Assembly: GCA_033064195.1 (NCBI GenBank)
Contig: JARBJD010000070.1
Coordinates: 62,001-126,000, forward strand
Direction: 5' to 3'
From: Blattamonas nauphoetae
Lineage: Eukaryota > Preaxostyla > Oxymonadida
Length of the DNA: 64,000 nucleotides
The notes under the pieces were generated by a model, which did not search any database, was not told the DNA's origin, and worked only from the letters and a program-made list of their open reading frames with translations. Both the position numbers and the translations under genes were made by a program. Positions 46,705-58,818 of the stretch are shown here, in pieces; within the stretch, counting starts at the first letter, position 1, and each line of letters opens with the position of its first letter.

Positions 46705-48744
46705 CAGTGGTTCCAAAAGCCGGGACTATTCCAAAAGGCGGGACAATATCATTTTCTATTTTCGATTGTCCATACAATCCTATCGAAAAGCGTCATTTCA
46801 TTCTCGTCATGTACTGAAATTGGGCGTGTTCTATATGTCTATTATGTGTTAATTAAGTTGTTTTGATGGCAGGAATCTAAGACGAGACAAAATGAGTGAA
46901 AATAGAGATGAGCCCATGATTCATGAAAGGAACAAAAAAAAGCAGAACTCCACACCGACGAGCTATCGAACGAGAGCTCGGAAAACGGGAATATTTCGGC
47001 TTATCGCGGGCGGAAAAGGTCATTCGAATCGAGAAAGCGCTGAATCTCAAGAAGGGTGTAGTGAACAGAGTGGTGGGTGCGGGGCGCAGCTCAGTTTGGA
47101 GAGCAAGAAAGGCGGCGGCAAATCGACGGGATATAGGCGTGACAGGGCGTCCGAACAGACTTCGCAAGACTCAAAGAGATGATTTGCTGAATACTTTTAA
47201 AGAACAAAAACAGACCGAGGGACTGTCACTTTTCAGTCCTCCAGCAAGCTGTATGCACTTTTTCTGTCATAATTCCATTCTAGGCAGAACAGATGTTGAA
47301 AGATGAGATGGGAGATGAATATGAAGACAGACCTCTCAGCCCAACGTGGATATACAATAATTCGGACGCTGTGAATGAGCTGGTTGTTTCGACCCCAACA
47401 GTAATGGAAGCAAAAAAAATTTCTTGTTGCAATCCTTCAACCATAAAGGCTTGGAATTCACTCCTGACCAACGTTGTATCCTCATTCTCCATTGACTTTC
47501 GTCTTCAATTCAATTTGGACGAAAGTTCGCTAAAAGTGACAGGGAAGAGAGTGAACATGGAATTTCATTCGAAAAAAACAATACCTCCACCTCTCAAAAA
47601 GCCGTCAAGAACGCCGAATACAACACTTTGTTCATGTATCTGCGCTGATGGCACTTGTCTCCCACATGCCATCATCCTCGCGAAAAAGAAGGAGGCAGTC
47701 GAATTTCAGGATTTTAATCCTGACACTCTGAGACAAATTACAAATAACTCTGGATGGATGGATAAAGCAACTTTCAAGAAGTATATTGAAACGATTTTCA
47801 TTCCTTTCACCGTCAACAAAAAGATCACGTCTGAATTTGGAGGACAGTTGGGCACTCTTGGTCGTTGATTCCCACTCAAGTCGTTTTCAAGATGATCTGC
47901 ACAAGATACTAATCCAAAATCATATTCATCTCCTGACACTACCCCCAACACGACGAATCTTTTGCAACCGTTGGACGACATCCCCTTCAGGACGTTCAAA
48001 AGTCGTTTTATGACTCATATACTGAGCCATCTGATCCTTCTCGATCGGCGATTCGGTCAGCTGTGGCGGAAGCACTTAAACTGGCTTTACAAGAAGGCTT
48101 CCGCATAAAGTGCATCAAACCAGCATTCTCAAACTGTGGTTTCTTTCCGATTTCGGAAAGAAATCCAACAAACAAGCTGAAACGTCAATTTCAATTACCG
48201 ATGACTTGCACAGATGAGGAATTAGATGAATTCTGCAAACCGAAAATGGTCATCTCTGAAGGACGTCTCCTCACGGAAATACAGACAGAGATTTCACCTT
48301 CAACTGACGAAATGCAGAACAGAGCCAGACCTGCAACTGGAATGGGTTTGATAACTTCCTTCTTCCAACCGAGAAGTGCTCACCGTTTGCATCAGGAAAA
48401 TACTCCCATCGATCAAGTCAATCAGGAAACAATCAGGTCAATCGACGAAGAAAACATTGAAAATCACATTGCACCTCCTTTTATCGAACATATTGGCCGA
48501 TTCCGTCTTTACCACGACGATACCGAATAACAGTTCTTTCAAGAGACTACTCGCTCTGCATGCATTTCTTTTTCACCATTCATCCTTTTTTCGTGTTGGT
48601 ATTCAGATAGTGTTGTTCATAAACCAAATAAATTCGATGAATATGAGAAATGAGCGTGACACTGGAAAACAAAACACTAGCGGCAGAGAAAGAAAGAATG
48701 TATTGTCCCGCCTTTTGGAATAATCCCGGCTTTTGGAACCACTG
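46705..48744 (+). mobile_element. Tc1/mariner-pogo (Tigger-like) DNA transposon
   Basis: The TIRs begin CAGTGGTTCCAAAAGCCGGG and continue ATTCCAAAAGGCGGGACAAT on both ends. TA flanks both sides (46703-46704, 48745-48746). It encodes a DDE transposase in the forward direction. 2040 bp is a normal size for the group. It is nested inside the DIRS-like composite, hence younger than it. Confidence 0.9.
46923..48530 (+). pseudogene. Pogo/Tigger-like DDE transposase
   Basis: The N-terminal part (46923-~47250) is basic with a helix-turn-helix-like region (RKAAANRRDIGVTGRPNRLR). The catalytic part follows from ~47290: FNLDESS (first Asp), later WALLVVDSHSSRF (second Asp, D-H-S context) and LLQPLDDIPFRTFK (third acidic site). 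All three signatures are typical of pogo-type DDE_1 transposases. The C-terminal frame 48063-48530 contains FRIKCIKPAFSNCGFFP. A GTATGC..TTCTAG segment near 47251-47283 may be an intron, but phases do not match. Frame changes near 47830, 47945 and 48010 make this copy inactive. Confidence 0.85.
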
Positions 48745-48746
48745 TA

Positions 48747-50456
48747 CGTCGAAAAGTTCAGTCTCGACGGAAGGGTCCATTTGAAGTGCACAGATCACTC
48801 AGTTCAGTCTCACCACATTCTCATACGCTGTACTTCAGCCTTCTTGCCAGATCAAGAACGTACTGAGTTTGACCCATGAATTATCGCAGTTTTCGAGAGC
48901 ATATCTTGTTGTTCAAGCGTTATCACTTGTGAACTCTTGTTCCCAATACGAATAGAAAATGTGGAGATTGTTGACATCCTCCTTGGCCACAACAAGGCCT
49001 TCGATCTCCGAAAGAATCTCACAATGACGGTCTCAAGCCACCCGTAGTGCAATTGGACGGTTCATTCAGCAGGTGAGATCTGGGTTTGGGCGCATTGTCG
49101 AAGAACCGAGGCAAAACGCTCGTAACTCTGAATTGTTAAGACGATGTCCTGAGTGGAAAAGATGTGTAGATCGCTCACGGCTGGGAGATTAACACCTCAA
49201 GTTCAGAAATCGTCGACGACGATCATTTGTCGTCTCTGGCATCGGAATGGGCAAGTGTCAAGATATGGTTTCTCTGAGCCACTACACCATCAAAGGAATT
49301 GGCACAAGACATTCACCAATGAATAGCATGAAACAATGAGCACGAAAGTGATGGACATCCACTCACAGTTGGAAACGGCAGAGATGGATATATTGGAGTT
49401 GCCTGATTGCCTTTCACGGCGACTTGCGCTTCCGACAGCTGCGCAAATCACCTCTCAACCATGCTCAATGATGGGAGGAGGACCAGACCAAGAGCAGAAC
49501 GATTGTGAGAGTCAGCCACAACCACATCAATACGACGAGTGGAAGCACCCTATTCAGATTCAAAAGTTCAGCTTCGACTCCTCCAATTCAGTAGCGTCAA
49601 AGTCGAGATCAAATCAAATGATGAGAAGTAGTCGTCCACCAAGTAACAGTTAGTGGGCAGCAATCTCATTGGTGATGTGTCTGAGCTGAACACATTCTTT
49701 CCCTTCATGGTTGCTCCTTCCGCTTTCGTTAGCTGAATCGAGTATGAAGAGGAACAAGGCTTCGCGCACACCTAATTCAACCACAGACATGAGGCATGAA
49801 CAGCTGCTGACTCCACTGCTGATGAATAAGATTCCGTCGCCTCAGGCGGATGATGGACAGTCTCAGAATTGACCAAGCAACTGTGCCATCTCTCGTCCTC
49901 TACAATTACGCACCTGAAATGGAGAAGAACACTCCACACCAACGACAGACGGTGATTGATCATAAGTCACATCGATTGAAAGAATACAAAAGCAAGGCGT
50001 CGTCTAACTTCGAGGCAGTCATCGACTATTCAATCAGCTAGACACTTCTCAACTGTACGCAACGGCTCAATTTCAAAACCAGGCGTGGTGGGAGGAGAGA
50101 AAGAAGATCATTCTTCGTGAAGCATGAAGAAGAGGTGAATATCATCGCATTCAGGATGAATATTAGGCACAATATGTTCATTTGAATCCCACACGAATGG
50201 CTTAACTCAGACGACAACCCGGTAGTCGTGAACAGGGCTTTCCACCCATGGAGCCGACTTGCTCAGTTTGTTCAGATTTAAGATTTTTCATGTTGATATA
50301 ATTCTGACGAACATTTTCCTTGGAGCCTTTGTCATAACTTCATCTTGGTGGAGAGATCCGGCTTTGATCACATCCCCATACTTTTCTCAGATATTCCATT
50401 CTTGCTCTTTTCACATTCTAGTCACACCACAATCAGATGTAGATTCATGAAGTGAT
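48747..50456. other. Interior of composite element, no gene recognised
   Basis: Short frames on both strands (49336-49653 plus, with Gln/Pro-rich sequence; 49850-50041 plus, LYNYAPEMEKNTPHQRQ) without recognisable domains. It may hold remnants of the composite's own genes. Confidence 0.3.
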
Positions 50457-50504
50457 TTAAGAGAAATTGCTGGAAAACAATGTGTGAGGAAGTGGATACG
50501 AGAA

Positions 50505-51990
50505 GATTGGGAGTGGGAGCGGACGGAGTCGATGATGATCGAGAGCGGGAGCGGACGGAGACGATGACGATCGTGAGTGGAAGCGGACGGAGTCGATGAT
50601 CGTGAGTGGAAGCGGACGGAGACGGTGACGATCGTGTGCGGGAGCGGACGGAGTCGACGATGATCGTGTGTGGGAGCGGACGGAGTCGATGATGATCGTG
50701 AGTGGGAGCGGACGGAGTCGATGATGATCGTGTGGGAGCGGACGGAGTCGATGATGATCGTGGGAGCGGACGGAGTCGATGATGATCGTGTGGGAGCGGA
50801 CGGAGTCGATGATGATCGTGTGGGAGCGGACGGAGTCGATGATGATCGTGTGGGAGCGGACGGAGTCGATGATGATCGTGAGTGGGAGCGGACGGAGTCG
50901 ATGATGATCGTGTGTGGGAGCGGACGGAGTCGATGATGATCGTGAGTGGGAGCGGACGGAGTCGATGATAATCGTGAGTGGGAGCGGACGGAGTCGATGA
51001 TGATCGTGAGTGGGAGCGGACGGAGTCGATGATGATCGTGTGGGAGCGGACGGAGTCGATGATGATCGTGTGGGAGCGGACGGAGTCGATGATGATCGTG
51101 GGAGCGGACGGAGTCGATGATGATCGTGTGGGAGCGGACGGAGTCGATGATGATCGTGAGTGGGAGCGGACGGAGTCGATGATGATCGTGTGGGAGCGGA
51201 CGGAGTCGATGATGATCGTGAGTGGGAGCGGACGGAGTCGATGATGATCGTGTGGGAGCGGACGGAGTCGATGATGATCGTGTGGGAGCGGACGGAGTCG
51301 ATGATGATCGTGAGTGGGAGCGGACGGAGTCGATGATGATCGTGTGGGAGCGGACGGAGTCGATGATGATCGTGAGTGGGAGCGGACGGAGTCGATGATG
51401 ATCGTGGGAGCGGACGGAGACGACGACGATCGTGAGTGGGAGCGTACGGAGTCGATGATGATCGTGTGTGGAGTGGACGGAGTCGATGATGATCGTGGAG
51501 CGGACGGAGTCGATGATGATCGTGTGGAGCGGACGGAGTCGATGATGATCGTGAGTGGGAGCGGACGGAGTCGATGATGATCGTGTGGGAGCGGACGGAG
51601 TCGATGATGATCGTGAGTGGGAGCGGACGGAGTCGATGATGATCGTGTGGGAGCGGACGGAGTCGATGATGATCGTGTGTGGGAGCGGACGGAGTCGATG
51701 ATGATCGTGAGTGGGAGCGGACGGAGTCGATGATGATCGTGTGAGCGGACGGAGTCGATGATGATCGTGAGTGGAGCGGACGGAGTCGATGATGATCGTG
51801 TGAGCGGACGGAGACGACGACGATCGTGAGTGGGAGCGTACGGAGTCGATGATGATCGTGAGGAGCGGACGGAGACGACGACGATCGTGAGTGGGAGCGG
51901 ACGGAGTCGATGATGATCGTGAGTGGGAGTGGACGGAGACGACGACGATCGTGAGTGGGAGTGGACGGAGACGATGATCGTGGGTGGGAG
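50505..51990. repeat. Tandem-repeat array, 28-33 bp unit, about 48 copies
   Basis: The unit is GGGAGCGGACGGAGTCGATG followed by ATGATCGTG plus a variable TG, TGTG or AGTG spacer. Edge copies carry the variant GACGACGACGATCG. The array is open on both strands and produces a long minus-strand frame (HDHHRLRPLP / TIIIDSVRS) that I treat as an artefact. Thirty-base units give about ten-residue peptide repeats. Confidence 0.95.
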
Positions 51991-52164
51991 ATGGAGTGAG
52001 ATGATGAGGCAGTCACATTCGATCTCAACGGTGAAGTCATTCGATATCTCGCTGTCTCATCGCCCTTCCTGTGGAGAGATCGCACGACGTTGTGAATGAC
52101 GGCGAGATTGCATTGGACAGTTTCGACTCCACAACCTATTCTGTGTTCTGACAAAGCCCTTCCA

Positions 52165-53530
52165 TCATGTCGAGTCGGAGTGAGGGTGAGACTGCCGAGA
52201 TGCATCTGTACAAAGAATCACAAAGAGAAAGAAGGACGAAGCGTCACTATCGCGACTCTCTCCTCCACCCGAAGCGGCACGCTCATCATCACTACGTCCT
52301 CTTCCAAAAGCAGCCCGAACAGCTTTTGGATCACACCCACGTCGAGCAGCGAGCGTTTGATGGAAGTGTTGGCGTGTTTGACAGACGATCACACATTTGT
52401 GGCATCGTCCAATTGCATGACAATCGCTCTGATCCTGCACCTCGGCCACTATCCGCACAATGATCTCGCCTGGTCCCATCTGGCAGATCGCTGGGGCCTC
52501 AGAGACGATGTTGTCCAAATTGAAAGAATCTGACCGCGTGTCGGTTTGTGCGTCCTTCCTCTGTTTCTCCTTTAGAGCCTCTTCTAGTGGGGCGACCGCT
52601 GTGTCAGCAAGTGTTTTCAGAACGGAAACAATGAATAACGACACGATCGCGTGGAGAGTGATCACACAAGTGGACTGTACGGCTGATTCCGTTTCAGCTC
52701 CCTCCTCATTTCCATCTATCTTATCCATAGTATGCGAGGGAGACGGAGCAGAGTGAATTGTGGGTACAGCGTAGCCTTCCTCTAAAGGTGTGTCTGCTGC
52801 TTGTATATTGCACGCCGATCGTGGGCTGTTCAGAAGCACCACTCGCTCCATGCCGCTGTGGCCTTCTCCAGCTTGCTTGTGGTTTGATTCTGAATCAGAG
52901 TCTGAGGATGTGTTGGAGTCGGCCTCGCGTTGCATCAGAATCGAATAGCACACATGCGCCAGACACATCCGCTGCTTCTGTCCTCCGCTTAACTTTCGCC
53001 TGTGACCGCCAACGAACGTGTTCAGTCCGTCGGGCTTCGCTTTTCATCCGTGTTGAAGCAGCATGCACGCACCACATACTCCAGCCTCGTCTTGTCCAAC
53101 TCTGATCCATATAGATTGATGCTTCGCAGTGACGTGTCCTGCACAAATGGATCCTGTGGCATGAGCACGGCTTGGTCACCCACAAACCTTCTTCCTCCCC
53201 ACGCGTCGTTTAGCCCTGTGAGCGCCGACAGAAGCAGTGGCTTCCTTCATCCCAACGTCCCTACCAGCGCGCAGTATTCCCCGTGATTCAATGTCAGAGT
53301 GTTGTGTGGCATAGTTGATGGTGACGGAGTGTAGTGGTAGAGACCGAGAAGAGGAACGGAGTCGAGTGAGGAAAGTTGGAGTTGTGAAGGATCAACCGAA
53401 TTGTTATCTGGAATCCACGTGTTGTCATCATCGTCCTTCTTCATAAACGTCTTCAGACCATTCCACAAGACGAATGGGAGTCGTTTTGGGCATTGTTTCG
53501 AAGATAATCACGTCGACGAAGGGGGATTGC
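52165..53530 (-). pseudogene. ABC transporter (ABCC/MRP-like) nucleotide-binding domain fragment
   Basis: On the minus strand, 53247-53468 contains LTLNHGEYCALVGTLG, a degenerate Walker A context. Downstream frames hold a stretch like QDPFVQDTSLRSINLYGSEL and then LSGGQKQRMCLAHVCYS (near 52950), the ABC signature. The order and spacing match the first half of an ABCC-type ATPase domain. The frame then continues (52165-52968) into Ser/Asp-rich sequence and a hydrophobic segment (VITLHAIVSLFIVSVLKTL), which could be the start of the next TM domain. Frames change several times and no membrane domain precedes it, so it is a fragment, possibly captured by the composite element. Confidence 0.65.
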
Positions 53531-53558
53531 ATTACTGCGTGCAGGCGGTAGCTGGGGA

Positions 53559-53885
53559 TCAGATTTTCTCGAATCTCAAGATTTTCATACGTTGTTGCGA
53601 TAATTGATCAGATTTCACCTCAAGTGCATCATGTGAGCGAATAATTCGTGAAAGTTGTTGAAACATCATCATGTCACGACACGATCTGATGATATACGTT
53701 TGGTCGACTAGACAGTCAATTCCTGATCTTTTCCATTCGATTTGCAGTTCTGCACGGTGATTTACTCCATTAATTCCAGTTTTCTCAAGCTGAAAAGAGG
53801 GATCCTCCTTCTGCGTGGGTGTCTTAGTCTGTCCCTTCGATGTTGTAGAGGGTGCAGAACTTGATTGCATAGATGCAGACAGCAT
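53559..53885 (-). CDS. Hypothetical 108-residue protein in the composite element
   Basis: The frame starts MLSASMQSSSAPSTTSKGQT and continues as a more ordered region (LQIEWKRSGIDCLVDQTYII, QQLSRIIRSHDALEV). Composition looks coding and it has a normal ATG. No domain is recognised. It may be the start of one of the element's own genes. Confidence 0.35.
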   Translation of the reverse strand: MLSASMQSSSAPSTTSKGQTKTPTQKEDPSFQLEKTGINGVNHRAELQIEWKRSGIDCLVDQTYIIRSCRDMMMFQQLSRIIRSHDALEVKSDQLSQQRMKILRFEKI

Positions 53886-54936
53886 TTTACCGGTTACAGC
53901 CGTTCGTACAACATGTTAACTTCCAGTTAGTGACGTCGAACCCGCTTTGTCGGGCTGAGGTTTAGATGACTGCACAATCCGGACAGATGACATCAACATC
54001 GTCCAAATGGGACGTGATGATGTTGATTCAGTATTTTAAACGAGTGAACTAGAGAATCGGAACAGAGTTTGTTGGACATGGTGTTCAAGAAAGGGTCATT
54101 AGTATTACCACTCCTCCACTGTCTGGTGTGAAGGCGGTCATCCACCCATCCAAAAAGTTGCGTGTTCTCCAGTGTAGCAGATCCACTGCTCCCAAATCGG
54201 CATTGTCTTGGTCAAGTGAAGAGAGGAGAGCTGAGAACGATATGATCAAATATAGCTGAATTCCTCCAGCAGATCAATTGCATAAAGGACAATCTTCCAC
54301 GTCATCCTCCAACATGAAGAACAAGATGACCGAATCAAACAACTCAAGCCCACTCTTCTTTCTCCCAATAACAGGAACACGAAGAAGAAACTCGATCTTC
54401 TCTCACATCCTCCGCAAACGTTAACAACTGCAGTGCATATTCATATCCCCCCTGTCTCCTCATAGCCTCATATTCAGTTTGACAGATCATGAGTCCCACT
54501 TTATTGTTCATTTGTTGTCCGCAGACTGGACAATCTCTATTTCACTTCACAGCTCTGTTTAAAACAAGAGATTTCTTAAGAATCTGAAGGGTCTTCAACA
54601 AACGAGCATTTTCATTTTTTCGTCCACTTCCAGAAAAGTATGGGTATTTTTGGAAAGCCCTGGTCGTGAAGCGTTCGAATCAAGAGATCGTTGCAACGAG
54701 TCCATCGCGATCCCATCGATTGTTCGTTCGACAATCAAATGTTCATCAAGACGAGAAGGAGATGGAAGAGGCATCAATGCTGAAATGATCATCGTACAGT
54801 CGGGCGGTGATGCATCTCATGTGTTCATCAGAAAGTGTTTGAAGCAGAGGTTGCGGTGGATGGACAGGTGAGGAAAGAAGGAAAGACATTCACCTCGGTG
54901 ATGGATGAAGTTGGAACCAAGTCCGAAAGAGATGAC
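53886..54936. other. Interior of composite element, nothing recognised
   Basis: About 1 kb with only short frames (54595-54792 minus, 54650-54871 plus) and no domain signature. Confidence 0.35.
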
Positions 54937-55153
54937 CAGATTCGCTTCAAGATAAGCGGCAGAGTGTTCACCAGATTCGCTTCAAGATAAGCGGCAGAGT
55001 GTTCACCAGATTCGCTTCAAGATAAGCGGCAGAGTGTTCACCAGATTCGCTTCAAGATAAGCGGCAGAGTGTTCACCAGATTCGCTTCAAGATAAGCGGC
55101 AGAGTGTTCACCAGATTCGCTTCAAGATAAGCGGCAGAGTGTTCACCAGATTC
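54937..55153. repeat. 35-bp tandem repeat, six perfect copies
   Basis: The unit reads AGATTCGCTTCAAGATAAGC, then GGCAGAGTGTTCACC. It ends in a partial seventh copy. A related GTTCGCTTCAAGATGAGCGG stands alone at 55358, so the motif belongs to the 3' part of the composite element. Confidence 0.95.
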
Positions 55154-55508
55154 GCCTTCTGTTTAAGAATGGCTGGAGTGCGTCACACGGAGGGTGGACG
55201 TCGAACAGAGGGATAAGAAAGGGCATCCAGTTGTGCCAAGCGAGGCATCAGGGTATTCACCCTGTTCGCCTCCTCATCAGCGGGGGGTTTGAGTTTGTGA
55301 CAAGAGGAACAAGGTAGGGGATGGAAGACAGGAAGCAACAAATTGTTGCTGTTCGCTTCAAGATGAGCGGAACAACAGTCTCCCTAAAACTACAACAGCT
55401 GGTGACAGCCCCTTCGGGGGCACGGCCATATTGACTAAAGGACAGATCAAGGACCTCTCTTTTCTTTTCTCATTCTTCGAATCCTGTTTTAGCAGATCTC
55501 CTTTCAAT

Positions 55509-55612
55509 ACTCAACAGTTGATGGCCCTGGTTTGGTAATGGTGTGAGCGGAGGGAACACCTTTAACCAAACCAGTGCCCATCAACATGGGCATCTGCCAC
55601 ACAACTGTTGAG
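55509..55612. repeat. Internal complementary region of the gene C element
   Basis: The first half is the inverted left terminus, ending in the inverted hairpin (GGTGTGAGCGG..GAACACC, 55540-55560). The second half (TTTAACCAAACCAGTGCCCA..) is the inverted right terminus with an ~18-bp insertion. The two meet without any intervening base. Confidence 0.65.
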
Positions 55613-56017
55613 GGACAAGCCTCGAGGACATCTCGGCTTGTGCTGCGGTAGAGGCAGCCCGCTCTTCCGTCAGCGGAATCGAGCTTGCGCAGTAGAGGCG
55701 CATTTATTTGAAACCCTTTGGTGTTTTCATTTCAATCGTTCTTTGAACCTCTCCTATTTTCTCCAGTTTTTCTTCCCCGGTGGGGCTTTTCTGGAGAAGT
55801 GGGGAAAGATACCCACATTTTTTTGACCCATCAACGGCCCCCACTTGGGCAGAACTGACACTGTGGCCCTTGAGCCCCTTGTCGGGAATCTTTAGCTTGT
55901 TTTAACAGGACAGACAAAATGGTTTATTCGTTTGTTTGTTCGGGTGGATCGGGCCACCCATTCTTCCACTTCCCCGTTGTTAGACTCAACAGTTGATGGG
56001 CACTGGTTTGGTTAAAA

Positions 56018-58818
56018 GGTCCTCCTCTCAGCCAGATCAGCTGTCGTTCCAGCTGAAAGGCCGAACACTGTCGTCTGGGAACTACATTGTGAAAGTGAAA
56101 GATGTGGAAGATCTCTCGATTCGAGTGTCGTTCACTGGCGAACCATCAAATCCATCCGAATCGCGAAACATGTACTCGACGATCGTCACTGTGTTGTTAG
56201 TTGGAGAAGGAAGCAAACTGATATTCAACACGAAATACGAAATCGAGTCAGTTCAGAAGGAAGGTGAACAATCACCACTCATCCTCGACCCTCCTCGCCT
56301 CTTCTTCACAACTCCAAATCCGACTCGTCTGACGTCAGTGAGTGATGCGATCTTTGCGGATGCTCGCGATAAATCAGCAGTCACCATCTCTCTCTTTGGA
56401 GGCAACATCCCAACTGGATTGTATTCTTTGAATGTGTCTCTGATTGGAGAACAACCATCACCTGAAATCACCCTCTCTGCTTCATTCTCATCGAGTGACA
56501 GCGGAACGACATCAGCTGTTGTGTTTACAAGAGATGACAACCAACCTAAACTGATTTTTGGGGAGAACTATACAATTCACTCTCTTTCGAATGATGCAAA
56601 CACGATTTGGATTCCGTCTCCACTCTCTTTCTCAGTTCCAGAATGTCCTGGGATTGTGGAGAGAGTGTCATCATGCTCGCTGGATGGTCCGAAGTCATCT
56701 GTTTTGGTGACATTTGAGGGATGTTGCTTTGTGACTGGACCGACTCATGTTTTTGTTTCTGATGGATCAAATGATGTGACATCGAATGGAGATTTGTCTG
56801 TGATCAACTCAACACACTTCACCATCTCGTTCGCAGCAGGATGGAAACAAACATCGTCGCAGGTCGCATTTGGTGAGACTTATTCTGTGAAATCTGTTTC
56901 CTCGCTGAGTGACTCGTTTCTTGTTCGCTCGTCAGTCTTGATGAACATCCCCAAGCCTCCATGTGTGACGGGAATCTCAAGCGATCTTCACTTCATTCCC
57001 ACTCATTTTGTTGTGACATTCGCAGGGCAAGATCTTCCATCAACGGGAACATTCACAGCTGGTCTGGAATCATCGTCTTTCTCGTTTTCGGTGCTGTTTG
57101 TGGATGGAGTTGGGACATCAGAACCAATTGAAGGGAATGCAACGAATGGTCTTCTCTTTGGAACGACGTACACACTCTCATCCGTCTCTCAAGGGAATGA
57201 TGTGATTCTTCTGAACAAGACAGATTTCTCGACACCAACACCACCATTTGTGAACGCAGCCTCGTTTGAATTTGTGAATGGAATGAAGACGAGCTGCAAA
57301 CTCATTTTGGAAGGGACAGATCTCGATTTGGAAGGAGAGTTCAATGTCACCCTCGAACCACCACTCTCAATCATCGTGTCCTTCTCATCTTCGACTCGAG
57401 GAGAAAGCAATGAACTTCAGATTGGATGGGCAGACACACTGCAATATGGACAGAACTACACCATCAAGTCGATCACTCGCTCGTTCAGCGATTCACCTGT
57501 GTGCCTTGTTGATTCTGATGTGAACTTCACAACAGGACCGAAACCAGCGTCGATTTTGTTTTTTGTGGACTCGTCTGGATCGTCGTCGTTGTTGTGTGGT
57601 GATGTGACTCGACCTTGTTCGTCGATGGATGTTGGTCTGTCGATTGTGTCTGGACTTGGGTTCGCTCGTGCAGATGTGAGGATTGTTGAGAAAGCCACCC
57701 AGAACACTGTTCATTTGATGTCATCTGGATCAGTTCTGTCGATGTCGGCGAGCAGCCCAATCTCATCGACACTCGTGATTGGATTGTCAGCTTCGGTGGG
57801 ATCACAATCAGGATTGTTTGTCGTGTCGTCAGGTCGATTGGAGTTCCACGATATCTCCATTTCTGTTCTTCCGACAGATGCTTCCTTCGTCCTCGTTTCT
57901 GCTGACCGCTCTTCTCTCGTTCTGAAAAACACATCATTCTTTAGCCACTCATCAAAGTCTCCGTCGAACAATGGACGCCCGATCCGATTTCATTCATCTC
58001 ACAATTCTGAATCGTCTCAAGAATCTCAATTTGTATGCAGCTGGTCAACAGGATTGTTCCAACTCTCAAATTGCATGACAACGATCACAAGCACTCAACT
58101 GCACGATCTTGGCCAAGGAGCGATCAACATGAAGAACGGGACGGTTGACATTGAAACATCAACATTCCACAACAATGGACATCGTCACTCATCGTTCCCT
58201 TCAGCTCGACAGAACATCCACTGCTCGGATGGAGGAGTGGTGAAGGTTGGGAGTCTGTTTGGAGGAGATGGATCGTCAGACACGCATCCTCATCTGTGGA
58301 TCGCAGCGGATGAATGCTCACTCGATGGAGAAGATGCCCAACCAACACATCCTCTCTTCATCCCCACATTATCGACAACATCAACAAGCACGCTGAACAA
58401 AACAGAGAAGGCATTCGAAGTTGCGATTCTTGGCTCGACTCTGATTCCATGTGGTCTGCGGCTGGAAGTGTTTGAAGTTGGGAAAGACTCAACAAAAGAT
58501 ACATCCAAGAAGATTGAACTGACTGAGAATTCCACTCTCTCCTTCACTGAAACCAATATCACGTTTTCTCTCCCTCAGGCCTCGCTTGCTTCTCTGGACT
58601 CTTCGCTGGAATGGCGTGGTCGTCTTGTGTTTGGAGAGGAGCAGAGGACAGCAGACTCGTTCTTGATCCAAAATGACTCATTGAGTCGAATGGCACAATC
58701 AGTGAAAGACAACATGAAATGGTGGATTCCTCTCGTGACTGTTCTGTCGTGCCTCCTGCTCGCACTGATTCTGGTTGTGGTTCTGTGTCGTCGACATCAC
58801 TTGAAGAAAAAGACCTGA
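56018..58818 (+). pseudogene. Gene C segment 3: ectodomain repeats and TM helix
   Basis: The coding frame runs from SSSQPDQL to the TM helix and basic CRRHHLKKK. It contains beta-sandwich-like repeats with TLSSGNYIV, TYTLSSVSQGND, NYTIKSITRSF, then a second beta-helix block with TRPCSSM and NIHCSDGGVVKVGSLFGGDG, which closely matches the 2414-7438 protein. The frame terminates at 58818 because of a one-base shift after LKKK. The neighbouring frame continues DLKMKSASGIDEQE. Confidence 0.8.

Larger units (their letters stand above)
45172..56017 (+). mobile_element. 10.8-kb DIRS-like composite element in gene C
   Basis: The left end is a 21-nt hairpin (GGTGT stem, ACACC) followed by an inverted terminal repeat (AACCAAACCAG-GCC, CATCAACTGTTGAGTC, GGAAGTGGAAGAATGGG). 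The right end is the inverted repeat finishing ..GGTTTGGTTAAAA. An internal block at 55509-55612 is the reverse complement of right end plus left end. Host codons join as GACT with GGTCC, leaving at most a 1-2 bp overlap and no target duplication. This is the same plan and the same orientation relative to the host gene as the 24298-37273 element. The interior contains a Tigger-like transposon, two tandem-repeat arrays and an ABC-transporter fragment. No element-encoded enzyme was recognised; it looks degraded. Confidence 0.6.

Noticed and set aside
50457-52205. 582-codon minus-strand ORF rich in HDHHRLRPLP repeats
   Set aside because: Almost entirely the 28-33 bp tandem array; unit lengths vary, so the frame drifts between peptide versions as expected for non-coding repeats.
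55561-56017. Independent 457-bp MITE adjoining a 10.4-kb TIR element
   Set aside because: No target duplication of its own, and the junction is exactly the inverse of the joined outer ends, which is better explained as an internal complementary region; kept as the alternative.
45172-56017. Polinton-like identity for the large composite element
   Set aside because: No polymerase, capsid, protease or ATPase signature was recognised, there is no 6-bp duplication, and the internal complementary region is not a Polinton feature.
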